Source: Nemopilema nomurai (taxonomy: Eukaryota; Cnidaria; Scyphozoa; Rhizostomeae; Rhizostomatidae). Taken from it: a stretch of DNA of 64,000 nt. Of this stretch, positions 47,140-58,600 are shown one piece after another. Each line of letters opens with the position of its first letter. The stretch's first letter is position 1. Both the position numbers and the translations under genes were made by a program. The DNA is taken from positions 3,789,856 to 3,853,855 of the forward strand of contig ML133365.1 of NCBI GenBank assembly GCA_003864495.1. The letters are read 5' to 3'. The notes under the pieces are model-generated. The model was not told the DNA's origin, did no database searches, and was given only the letters and a program-made list of their open reading frames with translations.

Positions 47140-47411
47140 ACCGTAAATCCTCGAATTGGCCCCCCCCCTCGAAAACGCCCCCTTCGAATAAACCCCCCTC
47201 GATTTTTTGATTTTCGACTCCTGAGGTTGCCTTTGGTATTTTAGTGAATTACCACCAAAATTTATATCTTTGCTAGAAACGTGATAAAATATTACTTTAT
47301 ACTTAGATTATTTTCTCTCTTATGAAAAGAGAGAAATTTAAAAAATTATCTTTTCTTCTTCTTTTCTTAGTTTCTTCGCCGACAAATGACGATTAACACC
47401 CTTTATATCAG

Positions 47412-50400
47412 ACATATTCTTTTGTCAAGCCCCAAGGTAGAGAGTACTTGAAGTCTGGCAAAGCAGAGGAGAGCCAGGGATTTCTGTTGAGTTTTGGCGA
47501 AGTTTCATGCGAAATGGATGTGCTGCCAACGAACACAGACAAGTATGGAAGTGGCGAGAAAGGCCTCGCGGTTGCTGCTGTGTACATATCAATAGCCAAC
47601 GAAGCGAAAAACTACAGCAGAGTCCAGTCATTGCACGTTGTGTACGATTCGAAGTGCATCAACTGCGGCTTGAACGAGACATGCTACAAAAAGGTCAGTG
47701 TTCTTCAATTTTGCTTCAGTTGTTCAATGCGTCACTAACTTGCTGTACTTGCTTACAATGTTGCTGGTTATTAAAGCTACGCAAAATTACCAGAATGTAG
47801 ATATTCAGGAGCGGGCTGGTATGAACCTAATGCAGCAATGGACGTTGCAGTGTTGCTTTTCCAATTGCAGGAAGATACTTGCCTGATCAACGGATATTGC
47901 TTTAACAAGGAGGAGACTAATCCTCAGAACTATTGTGGAATTTGTGATCCAGTGGAAAATGAATATCAGTTTTCAACCCGAAAGCGTGAGTTTTTTATTT
48001 GCTTATGGGAACATTCTTTTTTGTTTGATTTATGTTATGTCATGTCACATTGATGTCTTATCAGTAATTTATCCAATTATGGCCTACGGTTACGTCATGG
48101 CATGCCAAACGAGAGTAGGAATATATTGGTATTTAAAGGTCCAATCCATCTTTTTGACTGGCATGCCATCTAGCAAGATTATTGAAAAAGTAGAGACGGC
48201 AATAAAAGTAGGAAATTTTAATCTGGAATGACAATGAATCAGGTTTAGTGACATAAAAGGATTGATTGTGGTTTGGTCAGTCGCAAAAGAAAATTGTGCC
48301 TTCTAGATTGACTAAAGATGCATCTTTGGAACTAAAATTTGACAAAAGAAATACCAACCGCTTGAAATAAACATTTCGAAGATTCTCATTGATTATCAAA
48401 TTTTAGAAAAAAGTTAGGAGGGTGGAATTCATGCTAAAACCCTGGTAAACGTTGGAAAGAGGATGAAAGGGTGACCACTGGTCCAGACTGCACAACTCAA
48501 TTATAATGATTTGATTGAGAGAATTTTACTTTCTGACAACACATGTGCATCTTATAATTCTCCTTCTTCTTCTTTTTCTCCTCATCTTTTTCTTCTTCTC
48601 CACAATTTTCTTTTTCTTCTACTTTCTTTTCTTCCTCATCCTCTCTACTTCTTCTCCTACTTCTTCTTCTTCTTTCTCTTTTTCTTTCTTTTTTTTGTTT
48701 TCTTCTTCTTCGTTTTTGTTCTCCTTCTTCTACTTCTTCATTTCCAGTAGTCCATGTTGACACGTTGAAAATGACCCAAAACTAAAACAGGCTCAAAACT
48801 AAAGCCTGTCTACTTTACCTTTATATTTGTGGGATTTTTCTTAGATTAAAAATTTTGCAACAATTATTTTTTCGCTTTGTATTTTTTGTTTTTTTCCATG
48901 AATAGTCACTCAGCTCCTGTGTTCCTTACCAAACCGACCTGGGTGGCCTTTGCGCATTATGAATTCAAGCTGCAAATTCAGGCACTTGATCCTGAGAACC
49001 AAACTGTGGAATACAGCTTAAAGAAAACTTCAAACAGGTCAATTTGACGATTGATGGACTATTCAATTGGACTCCAAAACAAACTGGATTGGGCCATTTT
49101 ACAGTGATAGCAATAGATCGTTGTGGGAAGGAGGCGAGCCTCGAGCTGGCTATCAATGCAACTGTATGTCCTTGTGGCGAACGACAAGTGTGCGAGGTTG
49201 TTTATGATGGTACAGGAGATGACGTCACATGCAGCTGCATCGAAGGGTGCACTGGGCCAACGTGAGTATAAGAAATAGTTATATAACAGCATATAGGAAC
49301 ATAGAATAAGTAGATTCCTTTTGATTGCAGAAGGAGAAGAGAGAAAGTACATTTCGTAATAGATAATTCATTACAAAGCAGTGGGCTGATGAAACTTTGT
49401 TAATCTATTTTACAAGTCTCGTGTAATATTTATTTACCTAGAACTTCAATCAGAAATGGGTAGATAAAACTTGCCCTAAGAGCCCTGTCCCTACTTGACC
49501 GATAGTGTTTTGAGACAAACACTTTGCGATGAGGGAAACTAACTTTTCTGAAAAAGGGTTATACCTAAACCTTTTACAAAAGGACATGGATACAACTGAG
49601 TTGAAACTAAAGTTTTTATATTGCTTTTCAAAATAAGCTAAATGTTACTTTATTACTTTTAGGTGTTCTGAAACTCTGCCAGGAAAAGCTTGCAGTTACG
49701 GTAAGTACAGATAATTCAATTGTCTATTAGATTTTTTAATGAGTATCAAATTTTCTCTTCGACTCTGTAGTCTCCTTACGTTGTAAAGCGTTCTGTCAAG
49801 TATCAAATTTTCTTTACACTCTATATTGTCCTTCCTCGTAAAACGAAAAGTCGAATAATGGATACTCTAGGGGCGTTTTTTCCTGAACGTAACCCAAGAA
49901 GTAGGTTTCTGGAATCATACCCCACTTTTAAATTTTGTAAGGGTACTTTTGAGAAGTTGAGGAAAGAACTGCTCCCCTGAAGTAAGGTACTGAAATTTTT
50001 ATCCCAGAGTAATGTGGAATTGGCAACTTTTCATGTAAATAGCAACAAAGCTGCTCTGTTATTGATGATCATTTAAAGTGCCTTTAACTATTTGCTGCTT
50101 TCAACAACCAAAGCACCCAGAACGAATTCATGGAAGCACATTATTCAAATAAATTGGGCGCTTTGAAAGAAAACAGTTTTTAATCTAAGCTACTAATGAA
50201 ATATTGCGTGAGGTAATAAATTGTAAATTGGTCATGATTTTAAACCTTATAACTTTAAATGTTTATAGGAATATTGATAAGTGTATGCCAATTTTGATAA
50301 TAAACATGTAGGATGTAAAGATTAATTGATAACAGAGAACTTGCATAATTTTGTTTTGAAAATTCACGTTAAATTCAAAGCTAGAAGTTTTCTGAACAGG

Positions 50401-50759
50401 CACCTATTGAATGAATGCTTGATACCACGGCAAGATTTCTCTAAATTCCAAAAATATTGAGCTACGAACCTTAAATCAATTATTTTCTCTTTCATTATTT
50501 TGTTAAGCTGCCAAGCCGAGAAAGTTTTCTGCGGATGAATCAAATACGGCGATAATTATCATCCCTGCAACGATAGCAGCTGTTTTAATCCTTGCTGTGA
50601 TACTGGTAGTATTTTACCTTCGAACAAAGTCCAGAAATGGCAAAGCTGAGAAAGACGAAGATGGAACAAGTGTCGCTTACAGCAGAAAAGCTGGCAAGGC
50701 AAGGGTTTTCGAGAATGACATGTATGCAAGCACAGCTACATTAACTTGAAAACCCACCA
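47412..50759 (+). pseudogene. Duplicate of exons 13-17, unit 3, exon 15 frameshifted
   Basis: Copies at 47412-47693, 47871-47985, 48906-49261, 49663-49700 and 50518-50759. Exons 13, 14, 16 and 17 read through. Exon 15 lacks one base just after its acceptor (TCACTCAG against TCCACTCAG) and another in TACAGCTTAAAG. It also has GKE and YDG where unit 1 has GKK and YGG, as in the old paralog at 55894. The losses may be base-calling errors (see findings). Confidence 0.75.
48559..48747 (+). repeat. Polypyrimidine tract, unit 3
   Basis: Same tract as 30254-30446 with small length differences in T runs. Confidence 0.9.
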
Positions 50760-50980
50760 CGACTCGGCACTTTCAGAGACAAAGTTGATAATACCTCAAC
50801 TGCATAAACGCCATGATTGTCAATTCTAGACATCAAAATTATGATCATTATGCCTGCTTTCGTTCTCAAGCGAAAGGTCCAAACAAGTGTGACAGTACAT
50901 GCAGGACATGTCAACTTAGAGAAATCACTGTGCTACGACTCTACTTATCATCTCAAAGATTCCCATTTATAAATGTTGAC

Positions 50981-51176
50981 TTTTTTAAATATAAATATTC
51001 AAGTATTGAACTAGAAAACAAGCTTCAAATATTGAAAATTGCTACCTAGCGCTACATTAACTAAATGAAAAAAGGAATTTTTTTAAATACAAATATTCAA
51101 GTATTGAACTAGAAAACAAGCTTCAAATATTGAAAATTGCTACCTAGCGCTACATTAACTAAATGAAAAAAGGAAT
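50981..51176 (+). repeat. 98-base tandem duplication in the 3' flank of unit 3
   Basis: The segment from TTTTTTAAATATAAATATTC through GAAAAAAGGAATTT occurs twice head to tail; units 1 and 2 have it once. The copies differ by about one base, so the event is very recent or an assembly error. Confidence 0.85.
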
Positions 51177-52185
51177 TTTAAATGCGAATCTTTTATTCAA
51201 TTTTGTCCAGTGGTGCTGAATTGGGTATTATTTTACAAAAATAAGGAGCAAAATCATAATGAAATTCTCCGGTATGTTTGCGAAATAATGCAGGATCTTA
51301 TATTTGTTGTTTGAATCGTCGTTGAGCAAAGTAACCAATGTGGCGCTGATTCAATTTTTTTCAAATATTGTTTTGCAGCGTTTAATTACGGATATTTATT
51401 AGTTATGATTGCACTGAAAGTGCAATGCAGAATTTTCTGTTCCAACGCGATTGTTAGTAAATCTACTTAGCAACTATTACCATGTTCCCACAATTTAGGC
51501 ATTCTAATTTACGCGAGAATTAATCATAACAAGCATTCTGATGATTTCACCATTATCATGTTAGCCTTAGCTAAACATTTCTTACTAAATCACTGCGAAT
51601 TTTGGTGAACACCAAATGTTCATTAATGAAGACTGATGTTCAACATTTTGTTCTTTCCGACTGATTTTTGCACAGTTTTCTTAGTAAAACTAGATAGATG
51701 GCTGGAATTATTGTTTGAAAAATTTGAAATACTGCTTAAAAGGAGTGATGGAAAATTACAGAGTATTGTTTAATTGTTACAGAATGGCAGAAAAAGTTAT
51801 GATTAAAGACGTACAGAACAACAATACCAGAATATTCTTTAACTCAATATACGCTTTCGACAAGATTTTATAGCATGCAACATTTATGCAACATGCGTAT
51901 TTATTTTCAAGCATTCGCATTCTTAAATTCCATTATGCATCATGGAAATCGTTTTCTTTGTTCGATAAGGAAGTCAGATGCGTTTCTCATTAAGTGCATA
52001 TTTCCCATCATATGCTCTAGAAGACTTTTCCACATCCAAAGCAGGGCATCGTGTAAATAGTTTTGGCATCTGTTTTAAACAATTTTGCGTTTAAACATGA
52101 CCCTATGCCATCCCAATAATTCTCGAGCTTTGATTTAAATCTCTGCACACATGAAGAAGAACAGAATCGATGCAAAGACTTTGCA

Positions 52186-52255
52186 ATGCAGTACTACCGC
52201 ATTATTGTGCTTTTATCTAGCCTGCTTTTCAATGTCGTCACTTCCACGCAAACAG
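52186..52255 (+). pseudogene. Paralog signal-peptide exon, unit 3 (reading intact)
   Basis: Same as 43047-43116 with one change in the core (RIIVLL for RILVLL). 70 bases, phase-1 donor GTACGA. Confidence 0.7.
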
Positions 52256-52883
52256 GTACGAATAACGAATTGTGACAAGTTTCTAAATACTCTGATGCCA
52301 CAAATTCTTACTTCTACGCCATTTTTGCGCGCTTGGATCATTACACCCTGATTTGTAATCGCTATAATGATAGGTGGCATTGTTTGCTATTGCTCGCGAT
52401 ATTCTATCGAGGGTGCCTTGTTAAGACAGAGTATGGAGCAATTTAACCAAGCTCTTTCCTACCACATGATAGACATTCAGGACTAACCATTGCTCGTTCA
52501 AAAGGAGTACCCCTTCAAGACGTCTTGACTCGTGTAAATTACATAATTAATAATCTCCTCTAAAATGACACTGATCATGCATTGTAAAATTCAAGAGTAA
52601 AGGAATTTTAGAAATAAATAAACTATTGTCAGCATATCTGGTATTATTTGCTTCAAGGAGTGAGTCAAAACAAGGATCAGAAATATGATTCCATTTTTTA
52701 CAAAGGACTTTCAATTGCTTGAAAATATGATTCCATTTTCGTTATATTTGCGCTATCGACGACATTTTATTATATATATACATTATAAATCAAATATCAT
52801 TCTTACGTTACAACTAAATTTTCAATTAATGAATCAACCTTGGAGAATAGCTTACTCGAAGTAGTTTCTCGATATCTTTTGAG

Positions 52884-55589
52884 GTTTACCCAGAGCAACT
52901 GAAATTTCGGCTTTCGGAAGGTGGAGCACCACTCAAGCTAGCAATCAGAAACACCGTTCCAATTATCTGCGAAAAGTTTCACGAGTGTTTTGTAGTGGTT
53001 GAAATCGGACAAACCGAATCGGACACGTTAGTCGGTGTCTGCTTGGTGCGGTTCGATCCAGGAAAAGCGAACCAAACAATGGAACTGCAAGTGGTGGCCT
53101 TGAGAGACTTTGTCGATGATGGTGACCATACAATGCACGTCAAGTTTCACGTCTTTGAACACATCGATCCCGTTGATTGGAACCTTCATAAACGGATCCC
53201 CGATTTGAAGGTATATGAATTTTCCTTACAAACTATCGAAAAGACATCTCTTCTATAATGACAGGACACAAACTCTCCAGTTCTTTAATTAAGTTTTGAT
53301 TATGACACAAACATCACCTGACCATAATTTGAAATATTCCCAGTAAATCAGAATGCTACAAAAGGTTCAAGTGAACAAACTTTAGACTGCAGATATATTT
53401 TCCCTGGTCTGATGAAATGCAAACAAAATCGGTTCCAAGTCAGAGAGCAACAAGCCAGGGTTCCGCGCCAACCTCGACATTAATTTGCAAAAGCATCAAT
53501 TTGACAGTCAGTGATTAGTTTGATTTTTCTCAGATAATTCTTAACTTTAGATTTGGATTACTTATAGATTACGTCAGTGGATGTTGGCACAAGAGATGCT
53601 CGACCACAGGGGACCCACACATCACCACCTTCGACAAATTGTAGGTCACGTCCTGTCTTTGAGCCAGGAGAAACTTATAAATGCTCCATTTACGTCATAA
53701 TCCTGGTATCAAAATGAAAGTGTTATCTATTTCAGGTGTTTCTGTTTCCATAGAATGATTTTATCTTTCAACTTTAGGAAGTAGGTTTAACCTTTTTAAT
53801 TCCATTTCTACCATCATTATCAATTTGGGGACTACGTTCTCGTTAATAGCACTTGTCGAAAATTTTAGGTACATGCAATTTTAAATTGTAGTTCAGTGAG
53901 AATAGCGTGAATTTCACGGCCTACGCTTGAAAAGTCTAGATTGACAGTAATTGACCAGAGTAGATGTCGTAAAAGTAGTAGTAGTAGACAATTATCGCTT
54001 TGATTCTCGTTATTTCACGGCCTTTGTAGTGCTATTTGAATGTTTTACAAATATCTCATGTTGCAAAACTTCAGTGAAAACTATCTGGCCCTGCAGGGGT
54101 TCTGAAACGTCGATTTGGTGAATTACAAGTATTCAACATACATAGCACGCATAAAATTCACATTTTCATCCCAAAATTAGGTGCATGTTCGAACATGGAA
54201 GTGCGCCAGCGTATCATGCAACTGCGGCATAGCTGCGAGGAAAGGCGATGACGTAATTGTAATCGACATGTGCAGTGACAAAATCCCAAGAGCCCGTTTT
54301 GCAAGCACAGTGCAGCCACATCCGGACACGAGGCTACAAAGAAATAGTAACGGATAGAGTTTTGAGGTACAGTCAACACGAAAACATATTAATATTCATT
54401 CTCACAGCAATGCAACAATAATCAGATAAACATATTGATGTATGAGTCAGTTTTAAGCACAAGAACTAAAGACAAAACGATTAAAATGTCACCACAGTGG
54501 TGGATAAAGTCATTAAGCATTAAAATGTCAAGTATATCGAGGCAGCAGTACAGGCTCTTGGAAAATATTGACTTTGATTTTCTTGTCAACTAGTTTTCAA
54601 GAAAAATGGCTAGGAAAGATCGTGAGATAATTAATCACTACTTCAGATGGTTGTTTGAAATATAGAATAATGTGCTATCATTGAAATTTACTCAAGTTTG
54701 TCACTCAGGAGACATAAATAAAGATTGCGTGACGATTCACACCTCAATGCTTTCATTGATTGGCCTAACACGTGGAGCTTGAAACGGACACATTTTATGC
54801 GACGAAAGTGAGAAATTGGTTACAGCACAAATTGAAAGCACTCTTACCAATCTTGCAAACAATTGTAAGGTCGAAATAAAATTATAAAGAATGAATCTTT
54901 TCAGCCAAGGTTGAACGTAAAGCCATTTAAAAATAAAAATTAGTATCACAGTACAATACTTCGCTACATGGGCAAGTATTAAGGGTGCCTTTCTTGTCAA
55001 AGAAGTCTGACAGTATTTCCGCCTCCCTTTTCGAGCATTGTACAATTCTATTAACTTTGGAAGCATCATTTTCTAGATTTCATTTCCTTCTGGAGCATTT
55101 GTCCGCGTCGACATGCTTCAGTGGCACGGCAATGTTTGGTACGCTAATATACAGGTTCAGGTTGTGAGTGACGACTTCAAATGCACACAAGGTCTGTGTG
55201 GAACGTTCGATCGAAATAAGGCGAATGAGATGACAGGAAGCGATGGACAAGTGGTGTCAGGTCGGCATGGCTCCATTGCACCTACTCAGTTCACCGAAGC
55301 TGGAAGTATGAATCTACAATCATTTCTTTCCAAATTCAGAGAGACTCTCTACCTAGTGACAAAAGGCCTAATACAGAAGAGATGGTGTTGAAGCCAAAAT
55401 TGCCTATTGAGTGTCACAAAGAATCTTCCAATGATTGTAACAAAGTAGCAATTAATTGTTGTCACAAAGTGGCCCCAACGTCTGGACGGACTGTGTGACA
55501 TGAGGAAGCGCGACTGCACCGCTACTAGAGTATCCGGCTATAACTTTGTTGATTCTTCGAATCTCAAATGCAAGATGCAACATGCAGAG
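52884..55589 (+). pseudogene. Decayed paralog of exons 6-10 and part of 12, unit 3
   Basis: Exon 6 at 52884-53210, exon 7 at 53568-53640 (one base lost), exon 8 at about 53808-53868, exon 9 at 54181-54366, exon 10 at 55077-55305, exon 12 part at about 55455-55589. It shares the exon 8 TAG, exon 9 TAG, exon 10 frameshift and exon 11 loss. Unlike units 1 and 2 it keeps glycine in LCGTFD, so it is the least changed copy at that site. Confidence 0.88.
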
Positions 55590-55893
55590 GTATCTGAAAA
55601 GGCTTTTATATCCTTGTTTGGTTAGCATGGGTAGCACGATCAGCCATTTCTAATCTTACAAATATAAAGTTCACAATCGCTAGAAGAAAGCGGAACCAGT
55701 TTTCGCATACTTAAAAGTACTTTTTTCGTCCGAAACTCCGAAACTCAAAACTTTTTGGTGCTTAACTCATTCTTCTGGTTCCCTGTTAATTTCTTGAATG
55801 AAGTATGTTGCTTCACCTACTGGAAATCATATATTTAAAAGAACTGGTCTTAACAATTGTGACAGTTTTGGCAATTTTATATTCGTTAAATAG

Positions 55894-56239
55894 TCCACTC
55901 AGCTCCTGTGTTCCTTACTAAACCGACCTGAATGGCTTTTGCGCATTATGAATTCAAGCTGCAAATTCAGTCACTTGATCCCGAGAACCAAACTGTGGAA
56001 TACAGGCTTAAAGAAAACTACAAACAGGTCAATTTGTCGATTAATTGGACTCCAAAACAAACTGGATTGGGCCGTTTCACAGTGATAGTAATAGATCGTT
56101 GTGGGAAGGAGGCGAGCCTCGAGCTGGCTATCAATGCAACTGTATGTCCTTGTGGCGAACGACAAGTGTGCGAGGTTGTTTATGATGGTACAGGAAATGA
56201 CATCACATGCAGCTGCATCGAAGGGTGCACTGGGCCAAC
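55894..56239 (+). pseudogene. Old paralog's own exon 15, closing the array
   Basis: Matches exon 15 but has TGA where the gene has TGG (ACC TGA ATG GCT, around 55927) and a 12-base in-frame loss removing part of LTIDGLF. Similarity to the live gene's intron continues to about 56284 and then stops. Exons 13, 14, 16 and 17 are not seen next to it. This copy marks the distal end of the original, unamplified pseudogene. Confidence 0.85.
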
Positions 56240-58097
56240 GTGAGTATGAGAAATAGTTATATAACAGCATATGGGAACATAGAAGAAGGAAATTGATTAC
56301 AAAGTCGATAAAATTGATCAAAAGAAGGTGCAGATACAGTTTTTCTTTAGGTGTATCAAAATAATTGTTTCATTTTCAATTGGAAAATCTTTCAAGTTCT
56401 CTCAAAGTAAATACTTTCCATCTTAAGACTTCCGATATTCATAATTTTTAGAAAAAACACTGGTTGAGACATGATACTGGTTTAATGTTAGCACTAGTCC
56501 ATTGCAAATGCTTTTGATTGAGTATTCTAATTGTTTCTTCGACTAACCTGTTTATGGCCTACCATGTAGCCCCTCAATTGCATAATTCAGGTTTTCATGC
56601 AAGAGAGAAGCACATAATTTTGAACGTAATCTTAATTAAAAAGAAAAAATTTTAAACTGTACTCTCCTTGAATTGATTTGAATAACTGTGAAACTCCAAA
56701 AGAAGATCGTATAAATGAATACCTTCAATAAATCCAATCTAGCAACAAGTTAATGAACCGAAATAAAGCATCTTTGGAGCACTCACTTTGGAAGATTTCC
56801 AGCATTGATACGTTGCAAGCTTTTTGTAAAATCTAGGCTTAAGCTGCCCTACGTTTGACGCAAATGGTGAACAACTTTGACATATGCTAATATAGTGTTT
56901 CAAATTGTAGGATAGCCAGCATGATTCAAGATATCGATTGCTATTTTGAGGCTCTTACTGTTTCACTCTCTAAAGCAATTACTGTTTTAGACTGGATGAA
57001 AATAAGTGTTTTAAGGATTGAAAAAATTTTAGTTGCAGCGACACAAAGCAAGATGTAGTTCTCGTGCACCTGTCTCTGAGAGTTCTGATATGAACCACAA
57101 TGTTCTACACACACCATGTTCCTTCCTAGGTTTGCTTGGAAGGACAAAAGAAATTCGTTTTATAATTTTTATTGCTGCCATGATATTAACCATGGGGACT
57201 TGGTGATGAATAGAGAGCAATATCTTCATTGCATTTACTATTGACTTTGTTGCTTAACAGAGCAAGCTGGCGAACAGCTCGAAGAATACAAAATAATTCA
57301 CTTTTTTGTTTCAAAACCGAATTTGAAAGTATCGAAATAATTGTAAATAAAATTAGGCAAATAAGATAGCCAGGAAAAATATGCTCAAATCGCTGAAAGA
57401 CTTAGCGGTAACACTGCAATACATACGATGTAGATACCGTTCTTTAAATACTTTAGAAAGAAGGCAGAATTGAAATGAGATACATTTAGATTTTCAAACG
57501 AAGTAAAGAGTTAATACTAGTGATGTGTGAAGCCTGGGAAATACCAAAGTACTGGATTTTCTACTGGCCAAAAAAAAGTGAACTAGAATCATTTGTACAT
57601 ATCTGTCATGCTACGAAACGCGTTTCAATTCCTTGAAATTAGTGTTTCAAAACTGCTAGCTGTAGAATACAGGTCACCATGACCCAAGAATGAATGTAAA
57701 AAGTTTACATTGTGAGTGAAGCAAAGACCATAACAACAAGAAAGCTCAGCTTGTCCATTTTTTCGAGAATTTTGCCGCTCTCCAGTCCCGCTAGGCCGAT
57801 TAGAGTTTAATTTCGTATTTTTCACGATTGGTGACGATATCATCAAGGGTATGCCGATAGCAAAAGCTTCATATGGACATCTGGTGGCCGCATTCGGCCA
57901 TAACGCCATGTATAACATTGATTCGACCATAACGTCTATTCGAATTGAAAAATTAATCTTTTATGCATTAACTAAGCTTTTGCTCAACATACACAATGGA
58001 GACAGAATTTTATACTATCTTGCAATGATTGAAGCTGAAGTGTTACATCCTTGCAATAAATGAAGCTTTGAAGCCAAACATTTTTGTAAGACTAAGG

Positions 58098-58600
58098 CTA
58101 CGTTCAGGCTGCTCCGTTTTCATTTCTATCCGTGTTTGTAAGTAAAAACGCGGTCCGGTCCGTCCATAGCATTCGTCAAAATGAAAACGCTACGAGAACG
58201 ATAGGCGTTCTCATTGCTCTACCAAAATTCAGTTACGGCCTCCTTTTCAACGCGAGCCCTTTTGACACAAAATTGGCGCCAAACCGAAACCCACACACGA
58301 AGCCAGACCATTGTTGAATTTGCATCAAGGAATCGATAAAAAATTGCATAAAGAAATTGCTTTGAAGATTAAATTGTAAACGAAATAATTGCTATGCAAC
58401 TCCGAGCAGAAGCCAAAGCAACAAGATTTGAACAACCGTCGTTTTCGCTCCAATGTCAGCTATTTTGAAATACATTTTAATGTGATTATTGGCGCCTCCA
58501 GGATGGAATCTTGCTGCTGTTGTTAGCGTTTTCAAATGTCTCCGTTTCTGGCGTTCACATTGAAAACGGACCGTTTTTAAAACTTTTTACGCCTTGTCCT
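58098..58600. mobile_element. MITE-like DNA element
   Basis: It opens GGCTACGTTCAGGCTGCTCC with CGTTTTCATTTCTATCCG, has an inner CGGTCCGGTCCGTCC, and closes with GTCTCCGTTTCTGGCGTTCA and GAAAACGGACCG. The repeated GTTCA / CCGTTTTC words at both ends, in opposite sense, fit a MITE family common in cnidarians (recalled, not checked). It interrupts no visible gene. Confidence 0.55.

Larger units (their letters stand above)
38111..47370 (+). repeat. Tandem array unit 2 (about 9.26 kb)
   Basis: Second copy, in the same order as unit 1. Differences are small: expanded polypyrimidine tract (39289-39686), a few substitutions in exons 13, 15 and 17, one extra frameshift in the exon 6 copy, and a one-base repair (relative to unit 1) of the signal exon at 43047. 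Confidence 0.9.
47371..55738 (+). repeat. Tandem array unit 3 (partial, about 8.4 kb)
   Basis: Third copy, ending inside the left arm of the Penelope-like element at about 55738, after which unrelated sequence leads into the old paralog's exon 15. It carries many single-base losses between 48.89 and 50.3 kb, a 98-base local duplication at 50981-51176 and a short deletion near 50310. Confidence 0.88.

Noticed and set aside
34495..55589. Paralog blocks as separate functional vWD genes
   Set aside because: Shared stops in exons 8 and 9, frameshift in exon 10, lost acceptor and missing exon 11 in every unit.
29066..56284. CRISPR-like or prokaryotic tandem repeat system
   Set aside because: Units are 9 kb, contain eukaryotic introns and have no short spacer-repeat structure.
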